A DNA stretch of 64,000 bases from Lineus longissimus (Eukaryota; Nemertea; Pilidiophora; Heteronemertea; Lineidae): NCBI RefSeq assembly GCF_910592395.1, contig NC_088320.1, positions 13,392,501 to 13,456,500 of the forward strand, given 5' to 3'. Position numbers and translations under genes: made by a program. Under the pieces are notes generated by a model. It was given only the letters and a program-made list of their open reading frames with translations. It searched no databases and was not told the DNA's origin. Below, in pieces: positions 25,667 to 39,893 of the stretch (position 1 is its first letter; each line of letters starts with the position of its first letter).

Positions 25667-28117
25667 CTTTAGTGAGAGCTGCAACCGATATGTTTAGCCG
25701 AGTCGTTCGTTTGCTGCCCAAACATTATTTGCCGCCGGTGCCACTCGGATATTGACGCAAACCTCAATTTATCTTGGTATTACCTCAACCATCAAAGACA
25801 GAGAAAAATCAGTGACCCATTGTTCGGAACAAACCCAACTCCCGAGCCATTGTGAAAATCTGTCATTGATTCTCCGGGGAGTCAGCTGAACATCCCAAAT
25901 TCTGAGAGAGCATCCTCGGTAACCTATTTTTTAATGGTATTCTGTACGGTCTTCCGAAAGGTACTACCCCAGCGCATTCGAAATTGGGCTGTCAGGACAG
26001 TTTGACGCCGGCGGAAATTTGAGCACATAAAACCTGTGCTCAAAGAGTTCACCTGCTGCCGGTAGACCAGAGAACAATCCAAAGCACACACGATCTTCAA
26101 ACATTGTCCAACTTTCTGCTGTCGCGCAACGCTCTCCCCAACATGTGAAACTCTCTCCAAACAATTTCAGGACGACTTTGGTAGGGTAGCGGCTTTATCA
26201 GGTTTTGGAAAGGCGAAAAATAAATATTACTTTATTATTACTATCATCGAAGAAGGGCGAAATAGGGGAAAAGGGGGGGAAATGATTTTATGACTTTCCT
26301 GAGTCATTTCAACTATGTCTAGATGTGTTTCGAGGCCACTAAAGCCAAGTTGCTCTTTCAAGTGCTTATCCATAAATAACCTATTTTCGGACAAGGTTGT
26401 CTCATCTTTTTATTTTAGAGGGTGATATATTCTGATGTTCGTATCTCAGCCGATCATCAAGAGATCCCCATGTATCAGACATCATTTTAAAGAATAAGCC
26501 TGTACCAATAGCTCAATTTCAGGAGTTTCTCCCTACAGCCTCAATTTGGCAGAGTGGGTCACATATCTCAATATCATAGTGACACAGAGTCAAAATAAGG
26601 ACCTTCGATCCGTTAATTTAACCATCACCCGCGTATGAGGCATACATTTAGGCGGTAAGAAGTGGTCTACTAAATGTCTTTCAATTTAAAAAAATGGTGG
26701 GTTCTGGGTCCTCAATATCTGAATTTTTAATGAAAAAAAATTGGAGTGGTGCCATCTAAACTACTTCAATGTGTCAAAAACAGAATTCAGCGTAAGAGGT
26801 TGCCACATGCACTTAACTCATTTTTGACAAAATTTTCGCTTCGGCGACTCATGGTTCTCACCGCCTCAATTGCTGATGCTTTCGTGTTGTTCCTAAAGTA
26901 AGGTTCAATCGGGGTTGATCGACTTCCCAGGATTGTAGCTGACACGAGGTCGAGTTACAGTTTGTAACCGCCGCCGTATACGTACAGACGCACACAGCCA
27001 CGACGAGTAACAGCACAATTTGGCTTCGGATCTAATAGACTGCAAGCCATACATGCCATAATCACATTGAAACCTTAGACATTAGATATTACGAGTATTT
27101 GCTATGGAAATGTGCTAACTCTATGTGTTAGTGTTAAAGCAATGTCATGCAAGCTAATTCGGAGTGAACACTAGAAAAAAAAACTCTTAATTTTGAATTA
27201 ACCTTTGGTTGTCCCAGAACTTTGCAAAGTGATCTAATCTCATGGTTAACAGCGGGCTTATTCTTGTTAATAGTGTTAACCCAGAGTTTACCGAAAGATT
27301 TAACGTGGTCATTGATAGGACAAAAACTAACAGTTAATATTTAAACTTTTTGCCCGGAGAAAGCTTTTTAATGTTGTCACAGATTCGATGTTGCGCCCAG
27401 ATTGACGCTGCGACCAGTGATGACACAAACGACGGGTTACTGCACTTCACGTTTAATATAGGAACTTAAATAGAATAAACAGGGAACATACTAAGTAACT
27501 GGTAGAAATTTAACAACTATGAACAAGTAAACACACCCAGCGGCAAGCATGCAATTAGCTTAACTAAATTACTAATTAATTAATTACCCGGATGGAGCTC
27601 CATACACCACACAGTACTTTGACCCGCCCATACATATACAATACCAGACGGTCATACCGGACAACACCCTGTCCTCCCACATGTACATTACCACTGTACA
27701 CTTTCACATGCCTATTACACAAAGATCTATACAAAGCTGGCTATCTACAACCAAACTAATACAAACTGGCTTATCACACCAAACTAATACAAACTGGCTT
27801 ATCACACCAAACTAACTAAACTACCCAACTGAATACGTGTAACTACTTTGAAACTGGTTTCACTGAACCTAGCGATATCCACCAAGTGTACATTGTATAT
27901 TACAAAAGGTTTGGCACACTTACCCTAAGCAAATTCACACCTCATTCCTTCTCCTCATTCTCACCAGACAGGAAGTGCTCAGAAACCCACTGGGCAACTT
28001 CCTACAACACACCCATTCAAACCAAACATTAACCCCTTCACACCAACACTCATACTGACACACTGACAACCATAGTTAGAAATGACGCGTTTTGTGACAA
28101 ATGTTTAGAAGTAGAAA

Positions 28118-28483
28118 GTGCCCTCCTTGAAAAGGTTTCCGGCCCTGTTGTATCCTGACGAATTGTGTAATATGTTATGGTGGCCTCAACCTTCAACAGC
28201 TGAGAGAATAAAGCGTATAATCAAATCATTATTCCCCGAACATTCTATCCAAGGACATTTCAACTTTCTACACCCTATTCAAACAAACGTATCCCACACA
28301 GCAACCAAATTATATGCACGGGTGAAGCCTAATTCTGTTAGAAGCTACATAGAGCAACGTTTTGAAGTCTCATCTAGCGAACTATGTTGTGAGTCAAAGC
28401 GCAGAACTAATGTAATTCCGAAAGTGGTAATTCTCTTGTCCTGGGAAATATCTTTTTTTGGAGTACAAAACGATTTCGTTTGA
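28118..28483 (+). CDS. duplicated open frame, possible exon (copy 1)
   Basis: An open frame of 121 codons conserved with the copy at 41428-41784, including RFPALLYPDELCNMLWWPQP and IQGHFNFLHPIQTNVSHTA. No family recognised. Differences between copies include several amino-acid changes and no stops. A gtaattctctt sequence after KVVILLS... could be a donor. Could be an exon, or a chance frame kept open by recent duplication. Confidence 0.25.
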   Translation: MPSLKRFPALLYPDELCNMLWWPQPSTAERIKRIIKSLFPEHSIQGHFNFLHPIQTNVSHTATKLYARVKPNSVRSYIEQRFEVSSSELCCESKRRTNVIPKVVILLSWEISFFGVQNDFV

Positions 28484-28946
28484 TTTCGTTTGATTTCTGC
28501 CGGTGTGGTATACCACAAGCAAACCGCTCGACCCACAGTCTTAAGATTTTCCAAGCCAATGACCACTACTCGGGTGTGGTCTGATATATATCTCTTGAAA
28601 TCGATCCCGTGCGGTTTTGTGTATGAAACCTCCGAAAATCAGAAATCAAACCATGTAAACCATGGTCACCGAGTGAGCCCATAAAAATCATACAGATTCA
28701 AGACAAAATTTCCCGCTATTTAGAAAAAAAGACCGACTGAATCTGGATAGTGAGTTCTTGCCTGATACCGTAATAAGATCCAGCCCACCAATCATCAGTC
28801 TGGAATGTGCAGATATATCTCTGGGCTACTACTCGGGAATCTCCTTTGACATGGAGGACCAGAAAAACAGAATACCTCTCGATCAATTATCTATCACGTA
28901 TACCATTGGGAGAAACCAATGGTGTTTTACACTGTTACTTGAATGC

Positions 28947-29231
28947 TCAAAAAGCTACACGTACCTTCTTCTGGTATACCCGTGAACCCATTTGACGACA
29001 CGCCACCACCCTCTCACACGTGGCCTTCTTCTCACTCAGATGACAGAGAAACCGTGCATCAACGTGTAGCGCGGCTACTGTTAAACAGTCCGGATTGATA
29101 CACAATAGAGCACACGCTAAAAGAGAAATAGCATCGTATGTGCCTCCATCTGGCTGGCCGATGCCGATGTTAAAGCCAACTATAGTGAACTCTGCACTGT
29201 GTGCAAGCGCCGCCATGTCTACCAAAGCCAC
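28947..29231 (-). CDS. duplicated open frame interrupted by the Polinton in copy 0
   Basis: 94 codons beginning MALVDMAALAHSAEFTIVG, with Cys pairs (LLACALLCINPDC). It recurs at 42236-42535 with small changes including a 2-codon indel. In copy 0 (15240-15357) only the first ~39 codons remain, because the Polinton ends inside it. No domain recognised; may be a first exon or spurious. Confidence 0.25.
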   Translation of the reverse strand: MALVDMAALAHSAEFTIVGFNIGIGQPDGGTYDAISLLACALLCINPDCLTVAALHVDARFLCHLSEKKATCERVVACRQMGSRVYQKKVRVAF

Positions 29232-29762
29232 CGAACATTAAAAAAACTCATAAATCCAGCGATCACCTAGCACTATAAGGTAACGCTGTTAAACGTCATA
29301 ATTGATCTGTTTGTCTGCAGCAAGATGTCTTAACATGCCGTATTCAATATTTTGCGACCACTGCGCTGATGATTCAGGGTTATCTAAGGCACATCGGATC
29401 GGATCTTCGCAGTCCAGGTGTGATGAATCCCATGTTTTGTTTTATTTCTTCCCTATATTAATTGGTGAGTTTATTGCGAGTCAATTGAGCTATGTAATCT
29501 AAGATCAGAATCATGTAACCATAACCATGGTCATAATGTTATCCAAGATCATAGTGATGTAATATGGAATCAGTTAGAATCAGGAATGAACATTCATGTA
29601 GGACTGGACAATAGTGCAGATCAATGACTTTACAATGACTTAAACAATGACTTGACAATGGCGAGTGGTTGGGTGATCTATGGTTGTTGGTGTGTGCTTT
29701 TGGCGAGGACTCAGAAAGACTCCAAGGAAAGCAGTTGGTTATGCTTGCCTTGTGATTTGAAC

Positions 29763-30258
29763 TGATTGGAGCTCCAGAACCCCTTTTCGGGGAAGCTGTT
29801 TATCGAATCCAGACTTTTCGGTTCGGGAATTATGATCGCCTGGCGTTGGTGCCGAATGTGTCGAATTGGAACTCCAGAATCCCTTTTTGGGGAAGCTGTT
29901 TATCGAATCCGGACTTTTCGGTTCGGGAATTATGATCGCCTGGCGTTGGTGCCGAATGTGTCGAATTGGAGCTCCAGAATCCCTTTTTGGGGAAGCTGTT
30001 TATCGAATCTGGACTTTTCAGTTCGGGAATTATGATCGCCTGGCGTTGGTGCCAAATGTGTCGAATTGGAGCTCCAGAATCCCTTTTCGGGGAAGCTGTT
30101 TATTGAATCCGGACTTTTTGGTTCGGGAATTATGATCGACTGGCGTTGGTGTCGAATGTGTCGAATTGGAGCTCCAGAATCCCTTTTTGGGGAAGCTGTT
30201 TATCGAATCTGGACTTTTCGGTTCGGGAATTATGATCGCCTGGCGTTGGTGCTGAATG
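29763..30258 (+). repeat. 100-bp satellite, five copies (copy 1)
   Basis: Same satellite and same number of units as at 15863, in the paralogous position. Confidence 0.95.
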
Positions 30259-32129
30259 GAGTCTTCGCTGCAGCTGTGAAACGCACACATATACGTATTC
30301 GAATCGGAACGCCTAAATTCCGTATTCTTATTGGGAACGGATAGCCTAAGTCCGTATTCTCATAATTGCCTCTTAACCCTTTACACCTCTGTGCCGCCAT
30401 ATCTGGGCCCTTACTCGGAACTGGACATTTTCTCAGTTATACTTGGAATTCATCTTTGGAACTGGACCTTTTTCTCAGTTACCCTGTGAATATTGCCGTG
30501 TGAACTTTGCCCTTGTGAACTGAAGGGACTGAATTGAACATTGCCTACACTTTGCTACACGAACTCTCATAACTAATATATGCTTTATTTCAGCAGATGG
30601 CTATATAAATATTGTACATAATTTTCTCTTATAATAAACTCTTTGTTATTTTGATATAGGTGTTCAGCTGTTTTAACGGAGAGGTACCAGTGCCTTAGAA
30701 GACGCTACGTCACACCAGGCTATTGTTCATATTATCAATATAGATTAATCTACACTGATATATGTATGCACCACAATCATGGAGAGTCTGGCTGAAATAA
30801 AAAAAAGAGCGTTCCGCCTGACAAAAATGTGTTAACTGTAACAAAACGATATCTCAAGTCATTTATCATCCTCACACATCAAACGAATTCAGTGATTTTG
30901 ATATGGTACGTTTGACATCAGGACAGTTGTGTCTTACATTTCAAATGACAACTTCACAAAACTGCATCGAATATAGACATCAAGACCCCTACCTGGCTGA
31001 CGGTGGTTGCAAAGCAGAAGCAGTGTAAGGTGAGTCACAAGAGGTACTAAAAGACTGGACAACATCATCCTGCAGGACCGTGCTGAAAGCAACCGACAAA
31101 GAAGCTCTTTTCGGAGAATTTGCTTGAATGATCAAGTTCCAAATGACAGAGCACACAGGACCTATCGCCAATACTTCACTGTCATCGCTCGCTCACGGGG
31201 TAGAATGATAATGATGAGGAACCGACGATGATATTTACTTTATTAGCTCTCACTTTCATGAAATACAGAATTGGCTTCGAACTGAAACAGTAGCACAATA
31301 CAATCTAATGAACAATAACAGTTGTCAAACGGCGTGATCCTGACCGTTATGGATAGCATGGGTAAGATCGATTCTTATGATTGATGATAGCTGCTGGCTT
31401 AATGATTTTATTTATTGTTCTCCGTTACAAAACCAAACCTTAAAGGAACTCTATAGGAAGTAGCTAGGTCGGCAAGATAAAATCACAAGAAGTCGCCAAT
31501 AGGAGTCTCTCACATCACAGAGTACGTCAAAACTATTCGTACTTGTAGGAGACATATATTTAGTGCTGAATCTAACATGACCCAGAGCCCTTACCTGCTT
31601 ACCGTGTATATAGTCACCTGAAGATAGTCAATTTGACCCGCCTGCTCCTGCCTATAGTCCCCCATTTAAGCAAAACGTATATAAGTGACAACACAAACAC
31701 ATAAGATGAATAGTTCATCGTATGGTTGGTTTGAGTCAAAAAAACATGATATGTAATATAAAGTAAGTGTGCTGGAAAGGCGAATTTGTTAGTTATCAAC
31801 TATTAGTATCAATTAGTTGTATCAGTTTCAAATATTGTTGATCAGAGAACAATATCCCAGTAAACTCGGAAAATTAGTTATGCCGAGAACGACAGAGGGT
31901 CCCAAAAATATGTAAGGTGTCCAAAATATGTAATATGTCAGTGGTGGTGTTGGTGGAACCACTCTCCCTCGAGCCATTAACCTCTTTTCATCTACGAGTG
32001 TTAATGGTGCTGGAAAACCTGTATTACTACCTGGAATAATTATAGTGTAAAAGATTCGCAATCTTGGACGTAACTGGTCGCCTTGGATCGAATTCTGTTC
32101 TATTTAGTTACTCATATTCATTAAGACGT

Positions 32130-33064
32130 ATGACTATAGATCTTTGCAGTTAGAGGTATACTCCGGCCACTAACTATATTCCTTCTAGGCCAGCCAACGA
32201 ATTCACCGTCCTTGTTTAGATAGAGAACAACATGAAAAGCTGGCTGGAAAGGATACCAGTAACCTCATTTAGCCACTCCCACTAGTAATAAATTTGTTTT
32301 TGATTTTAACCACATTTTTTTCCTCGTTACCATGGTTACCGATTTCGTACATATTTAGAAACGTCCCATTCACCTCGTGTGTTTTACGAAATTGATCGTG
32401 TTTTTTGTCAGCTTCAACTATTAGGTAATTTTTCCCAAGGGAATAGGCTTTCGTTAGATTGATACCTGAACCATACGTCATTGAAGACGTCCATCTTTGT
32501 TTTGTCGCCGATGAGAGTTGTAAATGGGTTGATCCTATTAGTAGTAAGAGCATGAAGATTGTGTTTACTCGAAAAGTCCTGACAGTAGATTCGGTGGTTG
32601 TGAATTTGAATTGGTACAGTAGTGTTTCTGTGATTTTATATGTGACAGTCAACAGTCAACCGGAGTGTTTAGGAAATTACAGTTCCGATGTTCTTCATGA
32701 ATGCTTTGTATCATCTAGTACGAAAAATAGCGCCTTTGGTTTGTTCTGCGGTTAGCTAGAAAAAGGAAAATGTGCTAACCAACAACTTCTTCTTCTTGAG
32801 CGTTTTCACATTGGATGTTTCATAGTGTGCCAGTTGTACAGGCCATGTTATTTTGCCGACTGACTCATGTTTTGACGCAGAGTCTAGGTCAGCTACCGTG
32901 TTGTAACAGTGTCCAGAAACACTGTTTGTTATATTTTTGGACTTTACCATTCTAGTCCTTAGAGCATACATTTTTGGATCAGACATGTGGTCAATATTTA
33001 CGTGAGCCAAACTGGTGTCAGTTAAGGTTAGCAAACCTGCGATTACTGCATTAAACGACAACAT
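32130..33064 (-). pseudogene. decayed paralogue of the ~370-aa gene (copy 1)
   Basis: The N-terminal piece (32756-33064) starts MLSFNAVIAGLLTLTDTSLAHV, a plausible signal peptide. The C-terminal piece (32269-32652) contains YSLGKNYLIVEADKK and KNKFITSGSG, matching YLFGNKYLIVKSDNS and KNKLISSGSG of the intact gene. Homology continues past the stop to ~32130. The middle is missing or shifted. It suggests an older tandem gene pair within each unit. Confidence 0.7.
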
Positions 33065-35154
33065 ATTGTGTCGATCACGAGTGTATCATCCCATGCTAGC
33101 ATTTTGTGATTGGTCCTTTCCGATGATCTGATGACACGTTTGACTCCCGAAGGGTAACATATGGGCACAAACTAGGAAACGTGGCTTTTTCTCTTCGACC
33201 ATCCTAGCAATGGACGCATATCAGGGACGCGGGTAATTTCTACGGTAATCCATAATTTCCGATTATTCCTCAGCTACATGTATGTGAGGCTGAAGGCTAA
33301 ATTGTCTATAGCCAGGCATGAAAATCATGTTCCCCGTTCCTGATATGGCCTCATAGCCAAGGTAGGTCATATCCCGCCTGCGCTTCTATCCACTAATTAG
33401 GCCTATTGGGTTGTTCTATATTCTATCAAGTTAATCCCCCTCTCTGTAAAATTATCCGGACAAAATCATGAAACATATATCGAGTATTTTAGTTGGTTCT
33501 TTCGGTATCTCTCTGCTGAGCGACCGCAGTCCCTCTTGCATCGAAACTGTGAGTCAAGATCTCACCTCTGGGTAGGCAAACTTACGTTAAACTGGGTATC
33601 GGCTGATGGTTTTATTCTACTGTATTTAGAACCAACATCCAATATCTAGCGATCCGTAATAGTGTACTCGTGTACTCGCTGCATCAGGAAACTGCTGCAA
33701 TCTTACACACATGTCAATCTACACTTCTCACACTTGACACAAGAATATTTTGATAGCATGGCAAACACCAACAAGATACCTTCTCTAAGTGCATGGCCAA
33801 TCCTCGCTGTAACCATGATAGTTTAAATGAAGATGTCAATTGAAGTTCAATCAGGAGAAAACATTTTATTGATTCCGTGTCAAAACGTTCTAAATTTGGT
33901 TACCAACAACATGTTGCCAATTTCTGTCAGCATTTGTTATATTCGACAATATACTCGATCGTTATACAAATTTCCATAATTCTGTGTTAATTGATATCCC
34001 GGAGCACACTTCTTCTGAAAATTATAAACATATTGTAATATTCTAAAGTGGTCTGATTATCGTTTAAATAAGGTTAAGCTGGTTTGGACAAGCCTCCCGT
34101 TTGTGGCCAAATACTTTTTAGCAGAAGTTCATCAAATATACCACTAGAATGAAAGAGAAGGGTTTAAATAGCCATTTTGTAAAACAACATTTAAGTTACA
34201 GGCGCATATCCGGGGACGTGGTTGGGGGGGGGGGGGGTGGTGCTCGGTGCAGATAATGTATTGATAGGCAATTCTAAAAAATCCTCAATTAAAATGGTTG
34301 ATAATTTACTCGAGAATAACCAGCAGTTGTTAAAGAACAGTTGATGACAACACAGTAGAAGATAAGTATGTCATTCGAATACAGTGTCATGTACGGCATC
34401 ATTGCCAAGATGTTGGCATCTACAATCTTGTCTGGCACGATCGATGCCATCAATTAGTAGGATATTCTGTACCTTTCCGGCCATTTCAGTTCGAAACAAA
34501 AAACATGGACCATTCCCTTTGACCATTGTTGCATAAAGCGGTTGTTGTTGCGAAAAGTGGCTGACTCAGAAATGTGACGCTATTGCCGCCCTAAAGGGAA
34601 ATGATTGGGCGGCCAGATCACCTCAACTACAGTCTATGGTATTTTACCATCACCAGATTCAAAGAAAATTACATTGGGAAAGAGAAAACGGCGGAATGAT
34701 CAGGTTTTTCAATTGTTCATTCCGAGTGAGGCCTTCGGATGTGACAACAATACGCAAACTGCATTGAGAACGATTAATTAGTAAACAATGGGATAACATC
34801 ATAGGTTGCAGGACTGGCATTTATCAATACATGTTCATGCATGTGAAATTATGATGATGTTGCAAATTATTTGAACGTTTCAAGTCTCTTTCTGAATTAC
34901 TTTACAATCGAAATGATTGTAGTTTTGGCGGGCAATCATCACTTCATACATCAAACATCGGTTTTGCACAAATATTCCGATCAGTTCTTGTAGTTCTCCA
35001 CTCACCAAAACTACAGCATCTAGTGAGAGACAAGCGGGAGGGAGTTTACTGAAGGTGGCCTCTTGGTCCAACACGGGATGTTTTCAAGTTGTCATTGGTT
35101 CAATATGCGTGGGCAATTCTTATTAGTACCTTTCACACACTGAGGCACGAATGT

Positions 35155-35245
35155 AGGTAAAAAAAGGTACGGTAAAAAAGGTACCAGTTAAAAAGGTATC
35201 GGTAAAAAAGGTACAGGTAAAAAGGTATTAGGTAAAAAAGGCATA
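35155..35245 (+). repeat. ggtaaaaaaggtac minisatellite (copy 1)
   Basis: Tandem 12-14-bp units of (c)ggtaaaaaaggta with variants. Longer in copy 2 (48575-48710). Confidence 0.85.
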
Positions 35246-36050
35246 AGTATAGTGTCTTTATTGTCAATGCTATAAATTAGCGACGGGTTAGCAGTTTTGT
35301 CGGGGGTTACTTTCGTCGAGGCACCGGCACATACGCCAGGTTGTTCCAACTTTAAACAACGCCCACAACAAAGCGCGTCAAAATTGACTTGGTACACTAT
35401 GATGGACCATCATAGACACTATGATGGAATATACGGGTAAACTTGGCCAATTTATTTTTATTTTCCATAAATTTGAATAATGCCACTCTAATGTGTTTAT
35501 GCTTTTGATACATCGTTTCTTGCCTATTTTGAGGGTCTCACTTTCAGTTAGCAAAATCGAGTGGGTATTATAGCAAAACCGTATATACAGTCAGTAAGTA
35601 ACCATTTTTCTGCAATTTATGATGAGAGATGAGTGTTAAGCCACCGAAATTCTACTAGAAATGGAAGATTTTCCTCGAAACAAAACCAGTACATTGTATT
35701 CAACTCTTGAGTAGCAAGAAATGGGGATTCCCAAAACATCAGTGTGTCACTGGTAGAGATGAAACACCCATCCCTGGGCCAATGGTCCCGATCGTTTTCT
35801 TTTTTCACTGGTAGTGGAAACAACCTTCCGTGTGATCCTAGCCTCAATTGTCTTTCTCCCTGGTATAATAGTGGAAACAACCTCCCGTGGCCCTGGCATC
35901 TTTTTCTCTATCAGTATTATAAGTGGTAGAACACTCGAAGTACAACGCGTAATATTCACAACACTTTGTCAAAATATGAAAAATAGTTTTTTTGAACCTA
36001 ACTTACCACTCTGGAACAAATTCCAAGAGTGTTCATGGCTTATTCACCTT

Positions 36051-37157
36051 TTATGAAACTCTTTTGCTATAGATCTTCGCGACTAAAGGTATATGCTGGC
36101 CCCTATTCCCCCTTGGCCAGCTAACGAATTCACCAGCTTTGGTTGGAAGGATAGCATATGACGTGTCATGTTTGGCGGTGAAGGACATCAGCCACCTCAT
36201 TTGGCCACTCCCGCTACTAATTAATTTGTTCTTAGTTTTAACGAGATCATTGTCTACGTGAACGATTTCGTACACACTTAGAAACTTTCCATGCAAAAAC
36301 TGTCTTTTATCAAATATTTCGATGCTATTGTCAGATTTAACTATAAGGTATTTGTTTCCAAATAGATAGGCTTCGTTATATTTATACATGAACCATAAGT
36401 CATTGAAGACCACCATCTTTGTTTTGTCATCAATGAGAGTTTTGCATCGGATTGTAAAAGGTCTGAAGGTAAACGAATAAATGCATTCTCTATCACACTG
36501 GATATTTTTGAGTTCAACACTCCTTTCGTACAACTCTGCCTTTCGAGGCTGTCCTGCTGAACCCAAGTTCTCTACATGTTTAAGCTTGAAGAAAAGTCCA
36601 CAGTCTTGTATCTTGAACCAGTGTAGAAATGACAGTGAGACAGCGATGGGTCCGTTCGTCTTGCTGTTGCCATATGTTCGTTTCATCGCATAAGTTAGCT
36701 CTAAGAAAACATTTTCTCCGCATGTCGCCACTCTTAACCACCGAAAACGTTTACGCCCACTCACAAGACGCGTCTTAAATTCATTATAAGGGATTTGTAG
36801 TTTCCGTATGTTACCTTCAAGTTCAAATATGGTGATTTTGACAGTCGTCCGTTCCGACACAAACCAGTGAGCTCCTGTATTACTTATTCCTAAAAAACTA
36901 TTCCTATACTCACCACATATAAGGATTAGCTCTTTTACAGTGAAATGCCTTATTAGTATATAAGAAGACATTGTCTTGTTCAGGCGATAGACATACACAT
37001 TTCGAGGCGTTGAGAAGATCATATCGACAGGAGCGGCCATCGCGACTACCTGGAGTCCCTGGTGGTAATAAACTCTAGCACTACGCACTGGAAACTCTCC
37101 TTTAATTGTGATATCCTGCTTCAAGTGATATGAATGCTGAATCACAGAGAACAACAT
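36051..37157 (-). CDS. intact gene for an unrecognised ~368-aa protein
   Basis: Long open frame with ATG at 37157 (MLFSVIQHSYHLKQ). The upstream in-frame TTG at 37175 is not a likely start, though the ttgcag there could be a splice acceptor joined to an upstream signal-peptide exon. The protein is rich in beta-type patterns and aromatic residues: VYYHQGLQVVAMAAPVD, WFVSERTTVKITIFELEGN, RFRWLRVATCGENVFLELTY, NKYLIVKSDNS, SGSGQMRWLMSFTAKHD, and ends KIYSKRVS. No known domain recognised. A paralogue with a signal peptide in the same unit suggests a secreted, lineage-specific family. Copy 1 is interrupted by a stop. Confidence 0.6.
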   Translation of the reverse strand: MLFSVIQHSYHLKQDITIKGEFPVRSARVYYHQGLQVVAMAAPVDMIFSTPRNVYVYRLNKTMSSYILIRHFTVKELILICGEYRNSFLGISNTGAHWFVSERTTVKITIFELEGNIRKLQIPYNEFKTRLVSGRKRFRWLRVATCGENVFLELTYAMKRTYGNSKTNGPIAVSLSFLHWFKIQDCGLFFKLKHVENLGSAGQPRKAELYERSVELKNIQCDRECIYSFTFRPFTIRCKTLIDDKTKMVVFNDLWFMYKYNEAYLFGNKYLIVKSDNSIEIFDKRQFLHGKFLSVYEIVHVDNDLVKTKNKLISSGSGQMRWLMSFTAKHDTSYAILPTKAGEFVSWPRGNRGQHIPLVAKIYSKRVS

Positions 37158-38318
37158 CTTTAGTGAGAACTGCAACCGATATGTTTAGCTGAGTCGTTCG
37201 TTTGCTGCTCAAACATTATTTGCTTGCCGGTGCCACTCGGATATTGACGCAAACCTCAATTTATCTTGGTATTGCCTCAACCATCAAAGACAGAGAAAAA
37301 TCAGTGACCAATTGTTCGGAACAAACCCAACTCCCGAGCCATTGCTCGTTAAGATTCGGAAAATCAGTCATTGATTCTCCGGGGGAGTCAGCTTAACATC
37401 ACAAATTCTGAGAGAGCATCCTCGGTAACCTATGTTAAAATGGTATTCTGTACGGTCTTCTGAAAGGTACTACCACAGCACATTCGAAATTGGGCTGCCA
37501 GGACAGTTTGCCGCCGGCGGATATTTGAGCACATAAAACCTGTGCTCAAAGAGTTCACTTGCTGCAGGTAAAATGCAGGATCTCACACAAGGCGTTTCTC
37601 TTGGCATACAAGGTTTTAAAGGGACCTCCACCAAAGTATTTCGATGGAATACTACGACCAGAGAACAATTCACAGCACACACGATCTTCAAACATTGTCC
37701 AACTTTCTGCTGTCGCGCAACGCTCTCCCCAACATGTGAAACTCTCTCCAAACAATTTCAGGACGACTTTGGTAGGGTAGCGGCTTTATCAGGTTTTGGA
37801 AAGGCGAAAAATAAATGTTACTTTCTTATTACTATCATCGAAGAAGGGAGAAATAGGGGAAAGGGGGGAGGAAAAATGATTTTATGACTTTCCTGAGTCA
37901 TTTCAATGTCTAGATGTGTTTCGAGGCCACTAAAGCCAAGTTGCTCTTTCAAGTGCTTATCCATAAATAACCTATTTTCGGACAAGGTTGTCTCATCTTT
38001 TTATTTAAGAGGGTGATATTTTCTGATGTTCGTATCTCAGCCCATCATCAAGAGATCCTCATGCATCAGACATCATTTTAAAGAATAAGCCAGTACCAAT
38101 AGCTCAATTTCAGGAATTTCTCCCTAAAGCCTCAATTTGGCAGAGTGGGTCACATATCTCAATATCATAGTGACACAGAGACAAAATAAGGACCTTCTAT
38201 CCGTTAATTTAACCATAACCCGCGTATGAGGCATAAATTTAGGCGGTAAGATCTGGTCTACTAAATGACTTTCAATTTAAAAAAAGGGTTGGTTCTGGGT
38301 CCTCAATATCTGAATTGT

Positions 38319-39893
38319 TTGTAACGGGAAAGCCATTCTGAGCGGTCAAGGTGTCACTAGAGACAGGGACAAAGGCACAATCAGGAAGACATTTCTGAAT
38401 TCCTCAGGCAGGGACTTTCAAAAGGGATCAGGGCCATGGAGAATCGGAGGATATGACTCAGGAAGATGAAGACTCTACTGTTCCACAAAGGACAGACACT
38501 TATATGTGATTATATATTTTAATGTCAACACTTGACTTCAACTATTTACAACTATTTACAACTACACAAATACAGTGACACAACATGGAACTCTTTAAAC
38601 ACAGCAATCAGCTCTTGGTCTGATTAAAACACTCCCAAAACAACTCAGCAGTCAGCTCTTGGTCTGATTAAAACACTATCCAAACAATCTCATATTTACA
38701 GAAAATGGTTGATAGAAGGATATCGACTCATGGTGATATCTTCGCCGTCAATAAGACGGACCATGAGTTCAATTAACTCGTCCAAAAACTCAACTAGATC
38801 TTCTAGTTCTATAAAAGTGCCAATGATGATGATATCATCTGGATATATGTGCACACTTGGTGCATTCAGGGGAACCGAAGGTTCTGGCATCTTTAGAATG
38901 CATTGTTTATCTCCCCAGAAATACCAATAGATTAGATAGGATTGCTCAAATATAACCCTCTGGGTTTAGGAGCTGACTCAAGTCAATTTGGAGTTGGTAC
39001 ACCAAAAAGATCAAAGCTACTGCCCTTGCTTTGCCTATAGATTAATCAAAGTACATTCATCCTCATGGATAACCAGTACTGCTATTAGCAAGCTACACAA
39101 TGCATAAACATGTGCGTGAGGAATCTGACAGAATGTAAGACAGTACTAACCTGACTTAAATGATAATTCTCAGTGTACTAGTAAGAGTTCTACTAGGAGA
39201 ACCGCTAGTTGGCTAATTGGGCCTGGTGTGCAGGCAATCTCATTGTTTTGGGGCTTACATGAGCTTTTATACCCCTCTACGGGGTCCTCCCACGGGCTAT
39301 CCCGTCCCCAGATAAATTACGATTCTTGAAAGATGCTCAATGTTTTGAAAGATGCACCAACTTTAGGCACAATTTGTAACCACACTTCAAAATCCAGAGC
39401 TTTTAAATCGACATCCCCAGATGCTATAAACATAGTTTTACCACATGAAACATTTTAAAACACTTTTATGCTCAAAATATCCTGCTTTTAAACCACTTTA
39501 AAACTTACAACACGCGGAAAACAAGGGTCCAGCTTCCAAACAAATTGATGAGAATGACGTCATCAAACATGGCGGACAAGTTTACTAAAGTCCGAAATTG
39601 CACCGTAAAAACACTTATTACAAATACACAGTTACTTATAAACTTACCAGGAAGCTCTAGATAAATTGGTCCTAAGGAGACAAAGGTCCCTCCAAAGTTT
39701 GATGATCTAACACCACACAGTTTTGTGTAAAATTGTCTTCAAACACGAAAATCTGCTCCGGTAAAAATCTTCTAGGTACACATAAACTGCTCACCCAGAG
39801 AACGAGCACTGACAGCACAGCGGTTTTATGTACAATGCGGACTCAAACCGGTCCTAAGATGAACGAAGAAGCTTAAGGTTAATTGTGTTACAT
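38319..39893. mobile_element. LTR-like 1.57-kb insertion in copy 2
   Basis: Absent from copy 1 at the matching place (26730). It begins tgtaacggg and ends gtgttaca, the TG...CA form of a long terminal repeat, with imperfect T-rich flanks. It contains a direct repeat of cagctcttggtctgattaaaacact. No coding region; a solo LTR is the best reading. The ~130 bp of host flank after it are duplicated (39895-40025). Confidence 0.6.

Larger units (their letters stand above)
23906..35396. repeat. tandem segmental duplication, copy 1
   Basis: About 11.5 kb co-linear with copy 2. Holds a nonsense-mutated copy of the ~370-aa gene, its decayed paralogue, a five-copy satellite, and long stretches (25690-28117, 30260-32130, 33065-35150) with no gene I can support. 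It ends with a tail (ataaattagcgacgggttag...) that recurs after copy 2 at 51133. Confidence 0.92.
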